Below the pieces are notes generated by a model, which was not told the origin of the DNA, did not search any database, and worked only from the letters and a program-made list of their open reading frames with translations. 64,000 nucleotides of DNA from Foetidibacter luteolus. Lineage in GTDB: Bacteria > Bacteroidota > Bacteroidia > Chitinophagales > Chitinophagaceae. The stretch spans positions 248,001 through 312,000 of the forward strand of contig NZ_VVIP01000035.1 in NCBI RefSeq assembly GCF_009650435.1, read 5' to 3'. This document shows, one piece after another, positions 35,501-42,216 of this stretch. The stretch's first letter is position 1. Each line of letters starts with the position of its first letter. A program made the position numbers and the translations under genes.

Positions 35501-36109
35501 TTTATAAGTGCCCGGCTGGTTTAGTTCATGAGAGCTAAGGCCTGTGCCCGCTGCCGGGCTATAAGGCTGAATACTCACACTTTCATACAATAAGCCCCTG
35601 TTATACAGCTTCTTCAGTATCCACCAAAGGCTTTCTATGTAGTTGTTTTCAAAGGTTATATAAGGCTCATTCAAGTCAACCCAGTAGCCCATTTTACGGG
35701 TAAGGTCATCCCATTTATCCTTAAAGCGCAGTACCGCCTCCCGGCATTTTTGGTTGTATTCCTCAACGGAAATCTTCTTGCCGATATCTTCTTTGGTAAT
35801 TCCCAGTTCTTTTTCTACGCCCAGTTCAACCGGCAGGCCATGGGTATCCCAACCGCCTTTGCGTTTTACCTGGTAGCCGCGCATGGTTTTGTAACGGCAA
35901 ACCAGGTCCTTCAGCGTCCTGGAAATTACATGGTGAATACCCGGCATACCGTTGGCGCTGGGCGGCCCTTCGTAAAAAACAAAAGGTTTAGCCCCCTGCC
36001 TAAGACTTACACTGTTTTCAAAAGCCTGTTCAGCCTGCCATTTTGCAAGTATTTCCTGTTCTATTGCCGGAAGGTTTAATCCTGAAAATTCCTGGTATTT
36101 TGCGCTCAT
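32528..36109 (-). CDS. ileS: isoleucyl-tRNA synthetase with GIHH signature and unusual connective-peptide segment
   Basis: A 1193-residue class I synthetase charging tRNA-Ile. The N-terminal FYEGPPSANGMPGIHHVISRTLKD holds the ATP-site signature, here G57-I58-H59-H60 in place of HxGH. The editing domain has LAWTTTPWTLPSNLGL and EDGTGIVHTAPAFGADD; KMSKRLGN is at about 740-747; the anticodon-binding and long C-terminal region follow, as in the eukaryote-like IleRS2 type. Between SIEDLKD and DLHKP (about residues 534-620) lies a segment of about 85 residues (LLTKKGKQIILNLS...LGLAGFKTMFLSKEEL) that looks AT-richer than its surroundings. It heads an operon with the dksA-like gene. Confidence 0.97.
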   Translation of the reverse strand: MSAKYQEFSGLNLPAIEQEILAKWQAEQAFENSVSLRQGAKPFVFYEGPPSANGMPGIHHVISRTLKDLVCRYKTMRGYQVKRKGGWDTHGLPVELGVEKELGITKEDIGKKISVEEYNQKCREAVLRFKDKWDDLTRKMGYWVDLNEPYITFENNYIESLWWILKKLYNRGLLYESVSIQPYSPAAGTGLSSHELNQPGTYKDVKDTSAVAMFKAVKDDKSAFLFEAAGTDEVFFLAWTTTPWTLPSNLGLTVGGDIDYVLVKTFNPYTHLAVNVVLAKALLGKYFKGEDENGNFEEYDEKAKFLPWQIMATFKGKDIEECRYEQLMPYEANKETGGDSFRVLVGDFVTTEDGTGIVHTAPAFGADDFKVGKKYGIGILVMVDRQGKFVDGLGEFSNRYVKDYKDEPGYQDVNVDIAVKLKKENRAFKVEKYEHSYPHCWRTDKPVLYYPLDAWFIKTTALKNRMVELNKTINWKPKSTGEGRFGNWLENMVDWNLSRSRFWGTPLPVWKNNGTSLQDVEDTICIGSIEDLKDGYLLTKKGKQIILNLSQESVDSGFDRFFQIFGVPSNLNYSLILQLTKRKPDALNGYILGLAGFKTMFLSKEELGFCKIESYDGDLDLHKPFVDDVVFNKEEVFYYRVPDLIDVWFDSGAMPYAQWHFPFENKEIFADNYPADFIAEGVDQTRGWFYTLHAIASLIKEDVQEELASAGFAVDDSKYPGLAYKTCVSNGLVLDKNGNKMSKRLGNVVNPFETIEKYGADATRWYLVTNASPWDNLKFDIAGIQEVQRKFFGTLYNTYQFFALYANVDGFAFRETYIPLEQRPEIDRWVLSSLNSLVKKVTQAMDDYEPTIAGRAVEEFVDEHLSNWYVRLCRRRFWKGEYEHDKICAYQTLYECLETLVRLIAPISPFFSDAVFKNLDAVTGRFKVQSVHHADFPAVNEAAIDKLLEERMQLAQDASSLVLSLRKKVNIKVRQPLQKVLIPVLNPQMKVQLEKVADLVKAEVNVKEIEYLTETEGFINKKIKPDFKKLGAKLGPKMKAVSAALSQFTQHDIAALEKDGEYLLNIGGESITLLLAEVDIVAEDIPGWSVAGKGSLTVALDITLSEALKKEGDAREFVNRIQNIRKETGLELTDRILVDVLDGSEIGPSINEFKNYICAEILADSLNWVPEMQDGTEIDVNGHLLKVSINKKG
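34262..34510 (-). other. AT-rich variant segment inside ileS
   Basis: This part of ileS encodes about residues 534-616. By eye it is clearly richer in A and T and in Lys, Leu, Phe and Asn codons than the GC-balanced sequence on both sides, and it keeps the frame. From memory of Bacteroidetes IleRS proteins, the segment between CIGS(I/V)EEL and DLH(R/K)P is usually about half as long and differently composed. It could be a replaced or inserted domain. Confidence 0.5.
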
Positions 36110-36207
36110 AGCCTGTAAAATCCTTATCGGTTCAGTTTTTAAAAGGCTGCGAAGTTAATAAATATAGGTGTTAAAGGATAGTAGTAACAATATGCCGGAA
36201 AGAAGAA

Positions 36208-36390
36208 ATATGTGGGCGCCCCCGCCAAAAGACAGGGCGGGCCGGGCTTTCCGCTCATACTCCGGCACAGCGCCCCTGCACAAAGCCTTCACCGGGGGAA
36301 CTGCGTTCGCAACCTTCGGCAAAGCAACTAAACGTTGCTTTGACTTGGTTGTGCTTCAATCCCTGGCGCGGCAAGGGGGGTAAACTTGAA
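36208..36390. repeat. dispersed GCGGAAAGCCCG-type repeat, copy 3 (reverse)
   Basis: CGGGCTTTCCGCTCATACTC followed by CGGCACAGCGCCCCTGCACA, CTTCACCGGGG and finally CTTCAATCCCTGGCGCGGCA. It fills most of the 284-base gap upstream of ileS and reaches the 3' end of the small membrane-protein gene. Confidence 0.7.
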
Positions 36391-36393
36391 TAC

Positions 36394-36864
36394 TTAAAAC
36401 TTTTGAAATCTGTTTTGAACAAAGCGCCAGTAAGATTCGTTCCGGCACAATTTTATGGGAAAAGTGATCGATTTCGAACCATTTTTGACCGAAAATAATT
36501 TTTTGGCAGTGTTTACTAAAATCGTGTCTCCTATGGTACATGCATCTGTCGAAAGAATTTGATACAGCTCTACTTTATCACTTTTAAGCAAACAATAGAG
36601 ATATTTTTTATGCTTGCGGTCATCAATAAAAAATTTGTTAGAAGTGATAACCTGGGCTCCAATAATGCCAAAGCCGTTAAAGCCGGCACCCGTCTCAACA
36701 TACGTAATTACTCCCTCTAAATGCAGATCTAGCTGATTAAGATACAGGTCTTCGGATGAACTTACCCGAAAGTTTTTTACAAGCAAGAATATGCATAGAA
36801 CAACCATCCCAAGGAATGGAAAAATCATTCTGTAGGTAGCGGATACGTTATTATATTGTGACAT
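36394..36864 (-). CDS. small membrane-anchored protein of unknown function
   Basis: A 156-residue protein with a single N-terminal membrane helix (MIFPFLGMVVLCIFLLV, about 13-29) and a soluble domain of about 120 residues rich in beta structure (LDLHLEGVITYVETGAGFNGFGIIGAQVITSNKFFIDDRKHKKYLYCLLKSDKVELYQI). The N-terminus resembles an uncleaved anchor, with the domain probably outside the membrane. The base composition is AT-richer than its neighbours. It has no recognisable family and lies alone between TerC and ileS. Confidence 0.55.
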   Translation of the reverse strand: MSQYNNVSATYRMIFPFLGMVVLCIFLLVKNFRVSSSEDLYLNQLDLHLEGVITYVETGAGFNGFGIIGAQVITSNKFFIDDRKHKKYLYCLLKSDKVELYQILSTDACTIGDTILVNTAKKLFSVKNGSKSITFPIKLCRNESYWRFVQNRFQKF

Positions 36865-36945
36865 ATAAGAGTTTACACCGTTAAATAAATAGTTTAATAC
36901 ATAAAACTCTCTTTATTTTTTCGGCTCAATTAAGACCGGCCTTTC

Positions 36946-37743
36946 TTACTTAGCCATATCATCATACTCCTGCTTCTCTTCCCTTAACTTAGGTTCACGC
37001 AATTCAACCGGCTTAACGGCTTTTTTCCGCAGGCGCATATTCAGCAGTTCTACAATAAACGAGAATGCCATAGCGAAATACACGTAGTTCTTCAGGTGCA
37101 GCGCTTCAGACTTTTCATGATCCCAGCCCTCTACCAGCAGGGTAATGCCAATCATAACAAGGAAGGATAAGGCGAGCATTTTTAAAGTGGGGTGTTTGTG
37201 TATAAATGCCGCTATTTTGGGGCTGAAGAGGAACATGATGATCATGGCGATGATAACCGCGGAAATCATTATTTCCACATGCTTTGCTGTACCGCTGGCA
37301 GTTATAATACTGTCGAAGCTGAAAACCATATCAATCAGCGTAATCTGCACTAAAGCGCCGCCAAAACTAAGGCCCGCTTTTTTTGCGCCTGCTTCCGATT
37401 CCGCCTCACCTTCCAGCTTGTGGTGAATTTCTTTTACTGTTTTGTATATCAGGAACAAACCGCCCGCCAGCATAACAAGGCTGGCCAAATCGAAGTTTTT
37501 ACCTGAAATGCTGAACAATGCTTTTCCTTTTTGCTCCATCAGCCAGGTTAGCCCAAACAATAAAATGCTCCTGACTATAATGCCGCTGATCATCCAGAAA
37601 AGCCGGGCTTTGGATTGTTGCGGCTTGGGCAGCCGGTTCATGATGATGCTTACAAAAATCACGTTATCTATACCTAAAACCACTTCCAGAATTACCAATA
37701 TCACAAAGCTGATGATGGCATCAGGCGTTAAAAGATGTTCCAT
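36946..37743 (-). CDS. TerC-family integral membrane protein
   Basis: A 265-residue protein with about seven to eight membrane helices. The family signatures EVVLGIDNVIFVSIIMNRLP and ITLIDMVFSFDSIITASG carry the paired acidic residues in helices expected to bind metal. TerC/Alx-type proteins are linked to tellurite resistance and to manganese or calcium handling, including metal loading of exported proteins. A helix-loop with LEGEAESEAGAKKAG faces the cytoplasm. The last 30 residues are charged (RLRKKAVKPVELREPKLREEKQEYDD). Neighbours give no further hint. Confidence 0.9.
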   Translation of the reverse strand: MEHLLTPDAIISFVILVILEVVLGIDNVIFVSIIMNRLPKPQQSKARLFWMISGIIVRSILLFGLTWLMEQKGKALFSISGKNFDLASLVMLAGGLFLIYKTVKEIHHKLEGEAESEAGAKKAGLSFGGALVQITLIDMVFSFDSIITASGTAKHVEIMISAVIIAMIIMFLFSPKIAAFIHKHPTLKMLALSFLVMIGITLLVEGWDHEKSEALHLKNYVYFAMAFSFIVELLNMRLRKKAVKPVELREPKLREEKQEYDDMAK

Positions 37744-37823
37744 GTTTTATTTTTCGGTTGCGCAAATATATAGCAGCAGGCTGCAATTTTGCGGCCAGCT
37801 ACTGTGTTACCATGTATGCAGCG

Positions 37824-39242
37824 CTATTTTTTGGGAACTACTTCTGTAGTATCGCTAACCAGGGTGGGAACAACGTAACCACCGGAATCAAGCTGTACAT
37901 TTTTAAATGCGGCCTGTAATTTGGGCCATTCAGCCTTATTGATGTTCGTTTGATAGAGGTATAACCGTTTTAAATTTTTTAATGGTTGCAACTGCGATAA
38001 ACCGCTACCGGTAACACCCGTTGACACAAGGTTGATGTATTTGAGGTTGGACATTTTGCCCAGGGAAATAAGCCCTTTATCAGAGATTTTTGTATGGGTA
38101 AGGTTGATACGAACCAGCCTGTCGAATTTTTCCAGCAGGGTTAGTGCCGAATCTGTAACAGATGTATTTTGAAGTTTTAATGAAAACAATTGTTTTTGCA
38201 GGGGCTGCAACAGTGCCATGTCTTTATCTGTTATCGTGGAATCGCCAAGAAAGTTTACCTCCACGTAATTGCTGTTTTGGGCTACCGGCATTACAACGGC
38301 ACCCCTTTGCTTTAAGGCTTCGATAGCCTTATCACCGGCTTTATCAACCGGTTGGGCCGGTACATCGCTGCTGGCAATATTGCCTTCACCAGTTTCTTCA
38401 CCACCGGCATTTTGGAAAGAAAGCAGCAGCGGTTTTATTTTTTCTGTTTGTGCTACCTGGTTTACTCTCTTTTCAAATGTTGCTCCTGTAGCAATCCACC
38501 ATTGCAATACCGCTATCTCCTTTTCTGTCAACTGGGACTTTTCCTTGGGCGCCATGTGGTCATCATCATCAACCGGCAAAAGAATACGTTTTACCAGTTC
38601 GCTTTCTTCTGATTTTCCAGGTTCAATCACCACGCCGTTTTTACCCCCTTTCATCAACAGCTCCGGTTTATCCATTCGCAACTTGCCTTTTTGCTTGGTA
38701 CTGCCATGGCAACCATAACATTTTTCATGCAGGATGGGTTCTATAATATCAGCATACAACAATGCCTGCTGCACATCGGGTATTGGTTTGCGTTTTACTT
38801 TGGTATCTTCTGCAGCGCCGGCCCATGCAGCGCTAAGGTAATCTGAGCCATGTGTTAATGAACCACCCAGGTGACCGGTAACAGCGATTAAAACCAACAG
38901 GCCGATACTCATTACCTTATACAGCAATCCAAACTGTTTGTTTACCCTTCGTACATACATCAGGGCCGATACTACGGCAACGCCAATACCCATCCACATG
39001 TGCCAGCTTACAGTATCCTCATCATATTCCCCGCTCATTGACAGCAGGTAACCGGTAACACAGGAAGCAAAAGCGCTGAGCATACCGATGAGCAGCACAA
39101 TATTTACCGCCGGATTTAAAGCGCTGTATTTTGCTTTACCGGATAAGTATTGCAGCAGCAAGGCAATTAACAATATGCCTATGGGCAGGTGAACAAGCAG
39201 GGGATGGAAGCGGCCAAGAAATTCGGTGATGTTGAGTAACAC
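37824..39242 (-). CDS. membrane protein with DUF2231-like region, c-type haem site and leucine-rich repeats
   Basis: A 472-residue protein. The first 130 residues hold four membrane helices with FHPLLVHLPIGILLIALLL, typical of DUF2231 membrane domains. A planctomycete-type cytochrome c domain follows, with haem motif CYGCH (175-179), KGKLRMDKPELLMKGGKNG and GKSEESELVKRILLPVDDDDHMAPKEKSQLTEKEIAVLQWW. The C-terminal 130 residues have leucine-rich repeats (LINLTHTKISDKGL, LKYINLVSTGVTGSGL, LKRLYLYQTNINKAEW). It is the last gene of the minus-strand cytochrome/DUF1501 group. The haem domain would face the periplasm; a role in electron transfer is inferred. Confidence 0.8.
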   Translation of the reverse strand: MLLNITEFLGRFHPLLVHLPIGILLIALLLQYLSGKAKYSALNPAVNIVLLIGMLSAFASCVTGYLLSMSGEYDEDTVSWHMWMGIGVAVVSALMYVRRVNKQFGLLYKVMSIGLLVLIAVTGHLGGSLTHGSDYLSAAWAGAAEDTKVKRKPIPDVQQALLYADIIEPILHEKCYGCHGSTKQKGKLRMDKPELLMKGGKNGVVIEPGKSEESELVKRILLPVDDDDHMAPKEKSQLTEKEIAVLQWWIATGATFEKRVNQVAQTEKIKPLLLSFQNAGGEETGEGNIASSDVPAQPVDKAGDKAIEALKQRGAVVMPVAQNSNYVEVNFLGDSTITDKDMALLQPLQKQLFSLKLQNTSVTDSALTLLEKFDRLVRINLTHTKISDKGLISLGKMSNLKYINLVSTGVTGSGLSQLQPLKNLKRLYLYQTNINKAEWPKLQAAFKNVQLDSGGYVVPTLVSDTTEVVPKK

Positions 39243-39304
39243 AATTAATGCTTAACGTTTGTTGTAAGTTATGGTTGTTTTGAATTCCTACGTCATTTAA
39301 TACC

Positions 39305-39395
39305 CGCTTAACTGTCGCCATGAAATACCGAACGATAAAGTGATTGCGACGCAACCGGGATGCCATGAAAAACATAGCTGGTACCCAAAAAAGCA
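39305..39395. repeat. dispersed TTGCGTCGCAA repeat (reverse orientation)
   Basis: Core TTGCGACGCAA at 39344-39354, with CGAACGATAAAGTGA on the left and GATGCCATGAAAAACATAGC then TGGTACC on the right, matching other copies. It lies between the cytochrome/LRR gene and the isomerase-like gene. Confidence 0.75.
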
Positions 39396-39408
39396 TTAAA
39401 ACTCCCCT

Positions 39409-40338
39409 TTAGGGGTTGGGGGTATACCTTTTACGCCACTCATGCATCATGTACACATTAATGGCCCATTGGTCTGCCAATGGCTGGCGGGTATAAGCCA
39501 AAGTGGGCATGTAATCCGGCGGGCCGAATTCAGTAAGCACGGTTAACGTTTCGCCCTTTTGTTTTTTAGCGGCTACTACCTTATCCCACCATTCAAAATG
39601 TGCTTTTACAGCGGGCGCCCACTCCGGCGCACGGGGATCGCTTACCTGGGGGCCTTCCGGATGCCCGACACGTGCATGTATATGATCAACCCGATCTAAC
39701 GCCAGGCCAACCGTGTATTGCTGATCATGCAAAAGGCTTTCGCTTACGTTACACCAGTGGGATACATCGAAGGTTATGCGTAACTCCGGGATTTTTTCAA
39801 AGTACTGGCGGGCGGCAGGCGCAGAATACAGGAGCCGTGACCGGTGCGTTTCATGGCAAATTTTGACGCCGCTTTCTTTGGCAAGGGCAATGGTATAATC
39901 TATGATCTGCTTGTTTTCTTCAAAAGAAAAATAGTCGCGGCCGGAGTGGCAGTTGATATACAATGGCCGTACCGGCGACTTAGCTGCGGTGGCAATCATT
40001 TTTTTGAAGGAAGCAAAGTGCTCAGTAAAATTACTTTCATGGCCGGCTGTAAGAAACCCTACCTCAAGACTGTATTTTTTTAAGGCTGCAAACAATTCTT
40101 CCTGGCCTTGTTGTTCTGCAGGCCACCATATTTCAAAACCATCATACCCTTCGTGCTTTACTTTAGAACAAAACTCATCCATTGTACCTGAAAACCCCCA
40201 ATTGGTAGCCAGGATTTTGAGTTGAAAATTCGAGTTCATATTTTCTGAAAATTGTGGTGCAGCGAAAGTATTTAATGAAGGCAACATAACCGACGCTGCT
40301 GCGGTAGTTGACGTTTGTAAAAAATTTCTCCGGTTCAT
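39409..40338 (-). CDS. Tat-exported sugar phosphate isomerase/epimerase-like TIM-barrel protein
   Basis: About 309 residues from the ATG at 40338 (MNRRNFLQTSTTAAASVMLPSLNTFAAPQ), a twin-arginine signal. The mature part is a xylose isomerase-like/AP endonuclease family 2 TIM barrel: YDGFEIWWPAEQQG, PLYINCHSGRDYFSFEENKQIIDYTIALAKESGVKICHETHRSRLLYSA, LRITFDVSHWCNVSES and HIHARVGHPEGPQV, with His/Glu/Asp metal ligands. Tat export suits a cofactor- or metal-loaded periplasmic enzyme. It sits between the DUF1501 gene and the cytochrome/LRR gene, a usual grouping. Substrate unknown. Confidence 0.82.
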   Translation of the reverse strand: MNRRNFLQTSTTAAASVMLPSLNTFAAPQFSENMNSNFQLKILATNWGFSGTMDEFCSKVKHEGYDGFEIWWPAEQQGQEELFAALKKYSLEVGFLTAGHESNFTEHFASFKKMIATAAKSPVRPLYINCHSGRDYFSFEENKQIIDYTIALAKESGVKICHETHRSRLLYSAPAARQYFEKIPELRITFDVSHWCNVSESLLHDQQYTVGLALDRVDHIHARVGHPEGPQVSDPRAPEWAPAVKAHFEWWDKVVAAKKQKGETLTVLTEFGPPDYMPTLAYTRQPLADQWAINVYMMHEWRKRYTPNP

Positions 40339-40370
40339 GATTTGCAACGGGTAACAGGCCGTTTGATAGT

Positions 40371-41876
40371 TTAAGCTATTATTTCCCTGATCACTTTTCC
40401 CTTAGTGTCCGTTAACCTGAAAGGCCGGCCCTGGAAGGGATAAGTAAACTCTTCATGGTTAAAGCCCATCTGGTTTAAAATGGTGGCCTGTATATCGTAA
40501 GGTTCGGTTTTGCCGCTTACCGCAGCATAACCAATCTCATCTGTCTCACCATAACTAAAACCTTTCTTTATACCGCCACCGGCCATCCATATAGAAAACG
40601 CTTCAGTATGGTGGTCGCGGCCTTTGAAAGGATTTTGTTTGCCTTCGCGGTTTTCCATCATGGGTGTGCGCCCAAACTCGCCGCCCCAAACTACCAGGGT
40701 TTCATCTAATAAGCCGCGTTGCTTCAGGTCGAGTATCAAGGCGGTCATGGCTTTATCTACCTGGCGGCATTTGTTAATAAGGCCCACATCTACCGCGGTG
40801 CCTGCATCGGTGCCATGGCTGTCCCAGCCCCAGTCAAATAACTGAACAAACCGAACACCTTTTTCCACCAGCTTACGTGCCAGCAGCACATTGTTGGCAA
40901 AACTGGCTTTACCCGGCTGTGTGCCATACATGTCATGAATATATTGCGGCTCGTTATTGATGTTCATTACTTCGGGCACGGATATCTGCATTTTGTAAGC
41001 CATCTCGTATTGCGAAATGCGGGACAAAATTTCCGGGTCATTATACTCTTTATACGTTTCCTGGTTTACTTCGTTGATGGCATCAATAGAAGCTTTGCGC
41101 AAGTCACGGTCCATACCATCAGGGTCTTTGATAAAAAGTACCGGGTCTCCCTCGCTGCGGCATTGAACGCCCTGGTAAACACTGGGTAAAAAGCCGCTGC
41201 CCCAAACGCTTTTACCGGCATCCGGAAAACGGCCACCACTCGTAAGCACCACAAAGCCCGGCAGGTTCTGGTTTTCTGTACCTAGGCCATAAGTTACCCA
41301 GCTACCAATGCTTGGCCTGCCAAGCCGCGGCGTACCGGTATGCATCAGCAGTTGTGCCGGGGCATGGTTAAACTGGTCTGTAGTAACGCCTTTTAAAATG
41401 CTTACTTCATCGGCAATGGTAGAAAAATGCGGCAGGTTTTCACTTATCCATAACCGGCTTTCCCCGTGCTGTGCAAACTTTGCCTGCGGGCCAAGCATTT
41501 TGGGCACGCCACGTATAAACGCAAACCGTTTGCCTTCTAAAAACGATGGCGGACATTCCTGCCCGTCCATTTTCATCAGCTCGGGCTTATAATCAAATAA
41601 CTCCAGTTGAGACGGGGCACCGGCCATGTGCAGGTATATTACACTTTTTGCTTTTGCTGCAAACTGCGGCAATTTGGGCAACAGTGGGTGTGCTGGATCA
41701 AAAGCAACCTGTGAAGCCACAGTATTATTGCCTTTACAACCAAACAAAGCGCCCAAAGCAAGGCCACCCAACCCCATAGCACTTTCTTTTAAAAAATGCC
41801 GCCGGGTATGCATGTGCGATACTGCATGCTCAGCTTCTTTTACAAGGCGCTGGTTGTGTAATTCTTTTTGTGTCAT
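40371..41876 (-). CDS. DUF1501-family exported protein
   Basis: About 501 residues from the ATG at 41876 (MTQKELHNQRLVKEAEH). A twin-arginine-like signal HTRRHFLKESAMGLGGLALGALFGC ends in a possible lipobox cysteine. The body has the DUF1501/sulfatase-like fold seen beside PSD1 cytochromes: FIRGVPKMLGPQAKFAQHG, HAPAQLLMHTG, RPSIGSWVTYGLGTENQNLPGFVVL, VQLFDWGWDSHG and VVWGGEFGRTPMMENREG...GRDHH. The alkaline-phosphatase-superfamily-like residues suggest hydrolysis of a sulfate or phosphate ester, but no activity is firmly known. Forms a module with the two PSD1 genes upstream. Confidence 0.88.
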   Translation of the reverse strand: MTQKELHNQRLVKEAEHAVSHMHTRRHFLKESAMGLGGLALGALFGCKGNNTVASQVAFDPAHPLLPKLPQFAAKAKSVIYLHMAGAPSQLELFDYKPELMKMDGQECPPSFLEGKRFAFIRGVPKMLGPQAKFAQHGESRLWISENLPHFSTIADEVSILKGVTTDQFNHAPAQLLMHTGTPRLGRPSIGSWVTYGLGTENQNLPGFVVLTSGGRFPDAGKSVWGSGFLPSVYQGVQCRSEGDPVLFIKDPDGMDRDLRKASIDAINEVNQETYKEYNDPEILSRISQYEMAYKMQISVPEVMNINNEPQYIHDMYGTQPGKASFANNVLLARKLVEKGVRFVQLFDWGWDSHGTDAGTAVDVGLINKCRQVDKAMTALILDLKQRGLLDETLVVWGGEFGRTPMMENREGKQNPFKGRDHHTEAFSIWMAGGGIKKGFSYGETDEIGYAAVSGKTEPYDIQATILNQMGFNHEEFTYPFQGRPFRLTDTKGKVIREIIA

Positions 41877-41914
41877 AATAGAATGTACAATGGTGTACAA
41901 TGTTTGTTATCTTA

Positions 41915-42010
41915 TAATATTTTGATACCAGCTTTATCTTTCATGGCGACTTCGTTGCGTCGCAATCCTTTCATCTGTATATCTATGGGCGTCGTCCGGT
42001 TTCCTTTGCT
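41915..42010. repeat. dispersed TTGCGTCGCAA repeat (forward orientation)
   Basis: Core TTGCGTCGCAA at 41955-41965. TTGATACCAGC and TTTCATGGCGACTTCG lie before it and TCCTTTCATC after it. It is in the 331-base gap between the DUF1501 and PSD1 genes. Confidence 0.8.
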
Positions 42011-42111
42011 GGCCTTTATCAATAAACTCAAAGCCTTTATTTCAATTTGTTAATTTAATACCGCACCTGCGGCGCTTTGCCCATCATCTCTTTTTAATGT
42101 TTACTTCCCCA

Positions 42112-42216
42112 TCCCACTCGCCATTTGCCACTCACCACTACCCTTTGATAACAGGTGGAAAAAGCAGGTAAGGCGTACCCACCCCACTCGCCATTTACCA
42201 CTCACCACTACCCTTT
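42112..42216. repeat. short direct repeat reaching into the PSD1 stop codon
   Basis: Two copies of a roughly 34-base unit, 42112-42146 and 42182-42216, share CCCACTCGCCATTT, CCACTCACCACTACCC and TTTG/TTTTG. The second copy contains the stop codon of the PSD1-type gene at 42208-42210. The unit resembles the GTGAGTGG-type repeats elsewhere in the window read on the other strand. Confidence 0.7.
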
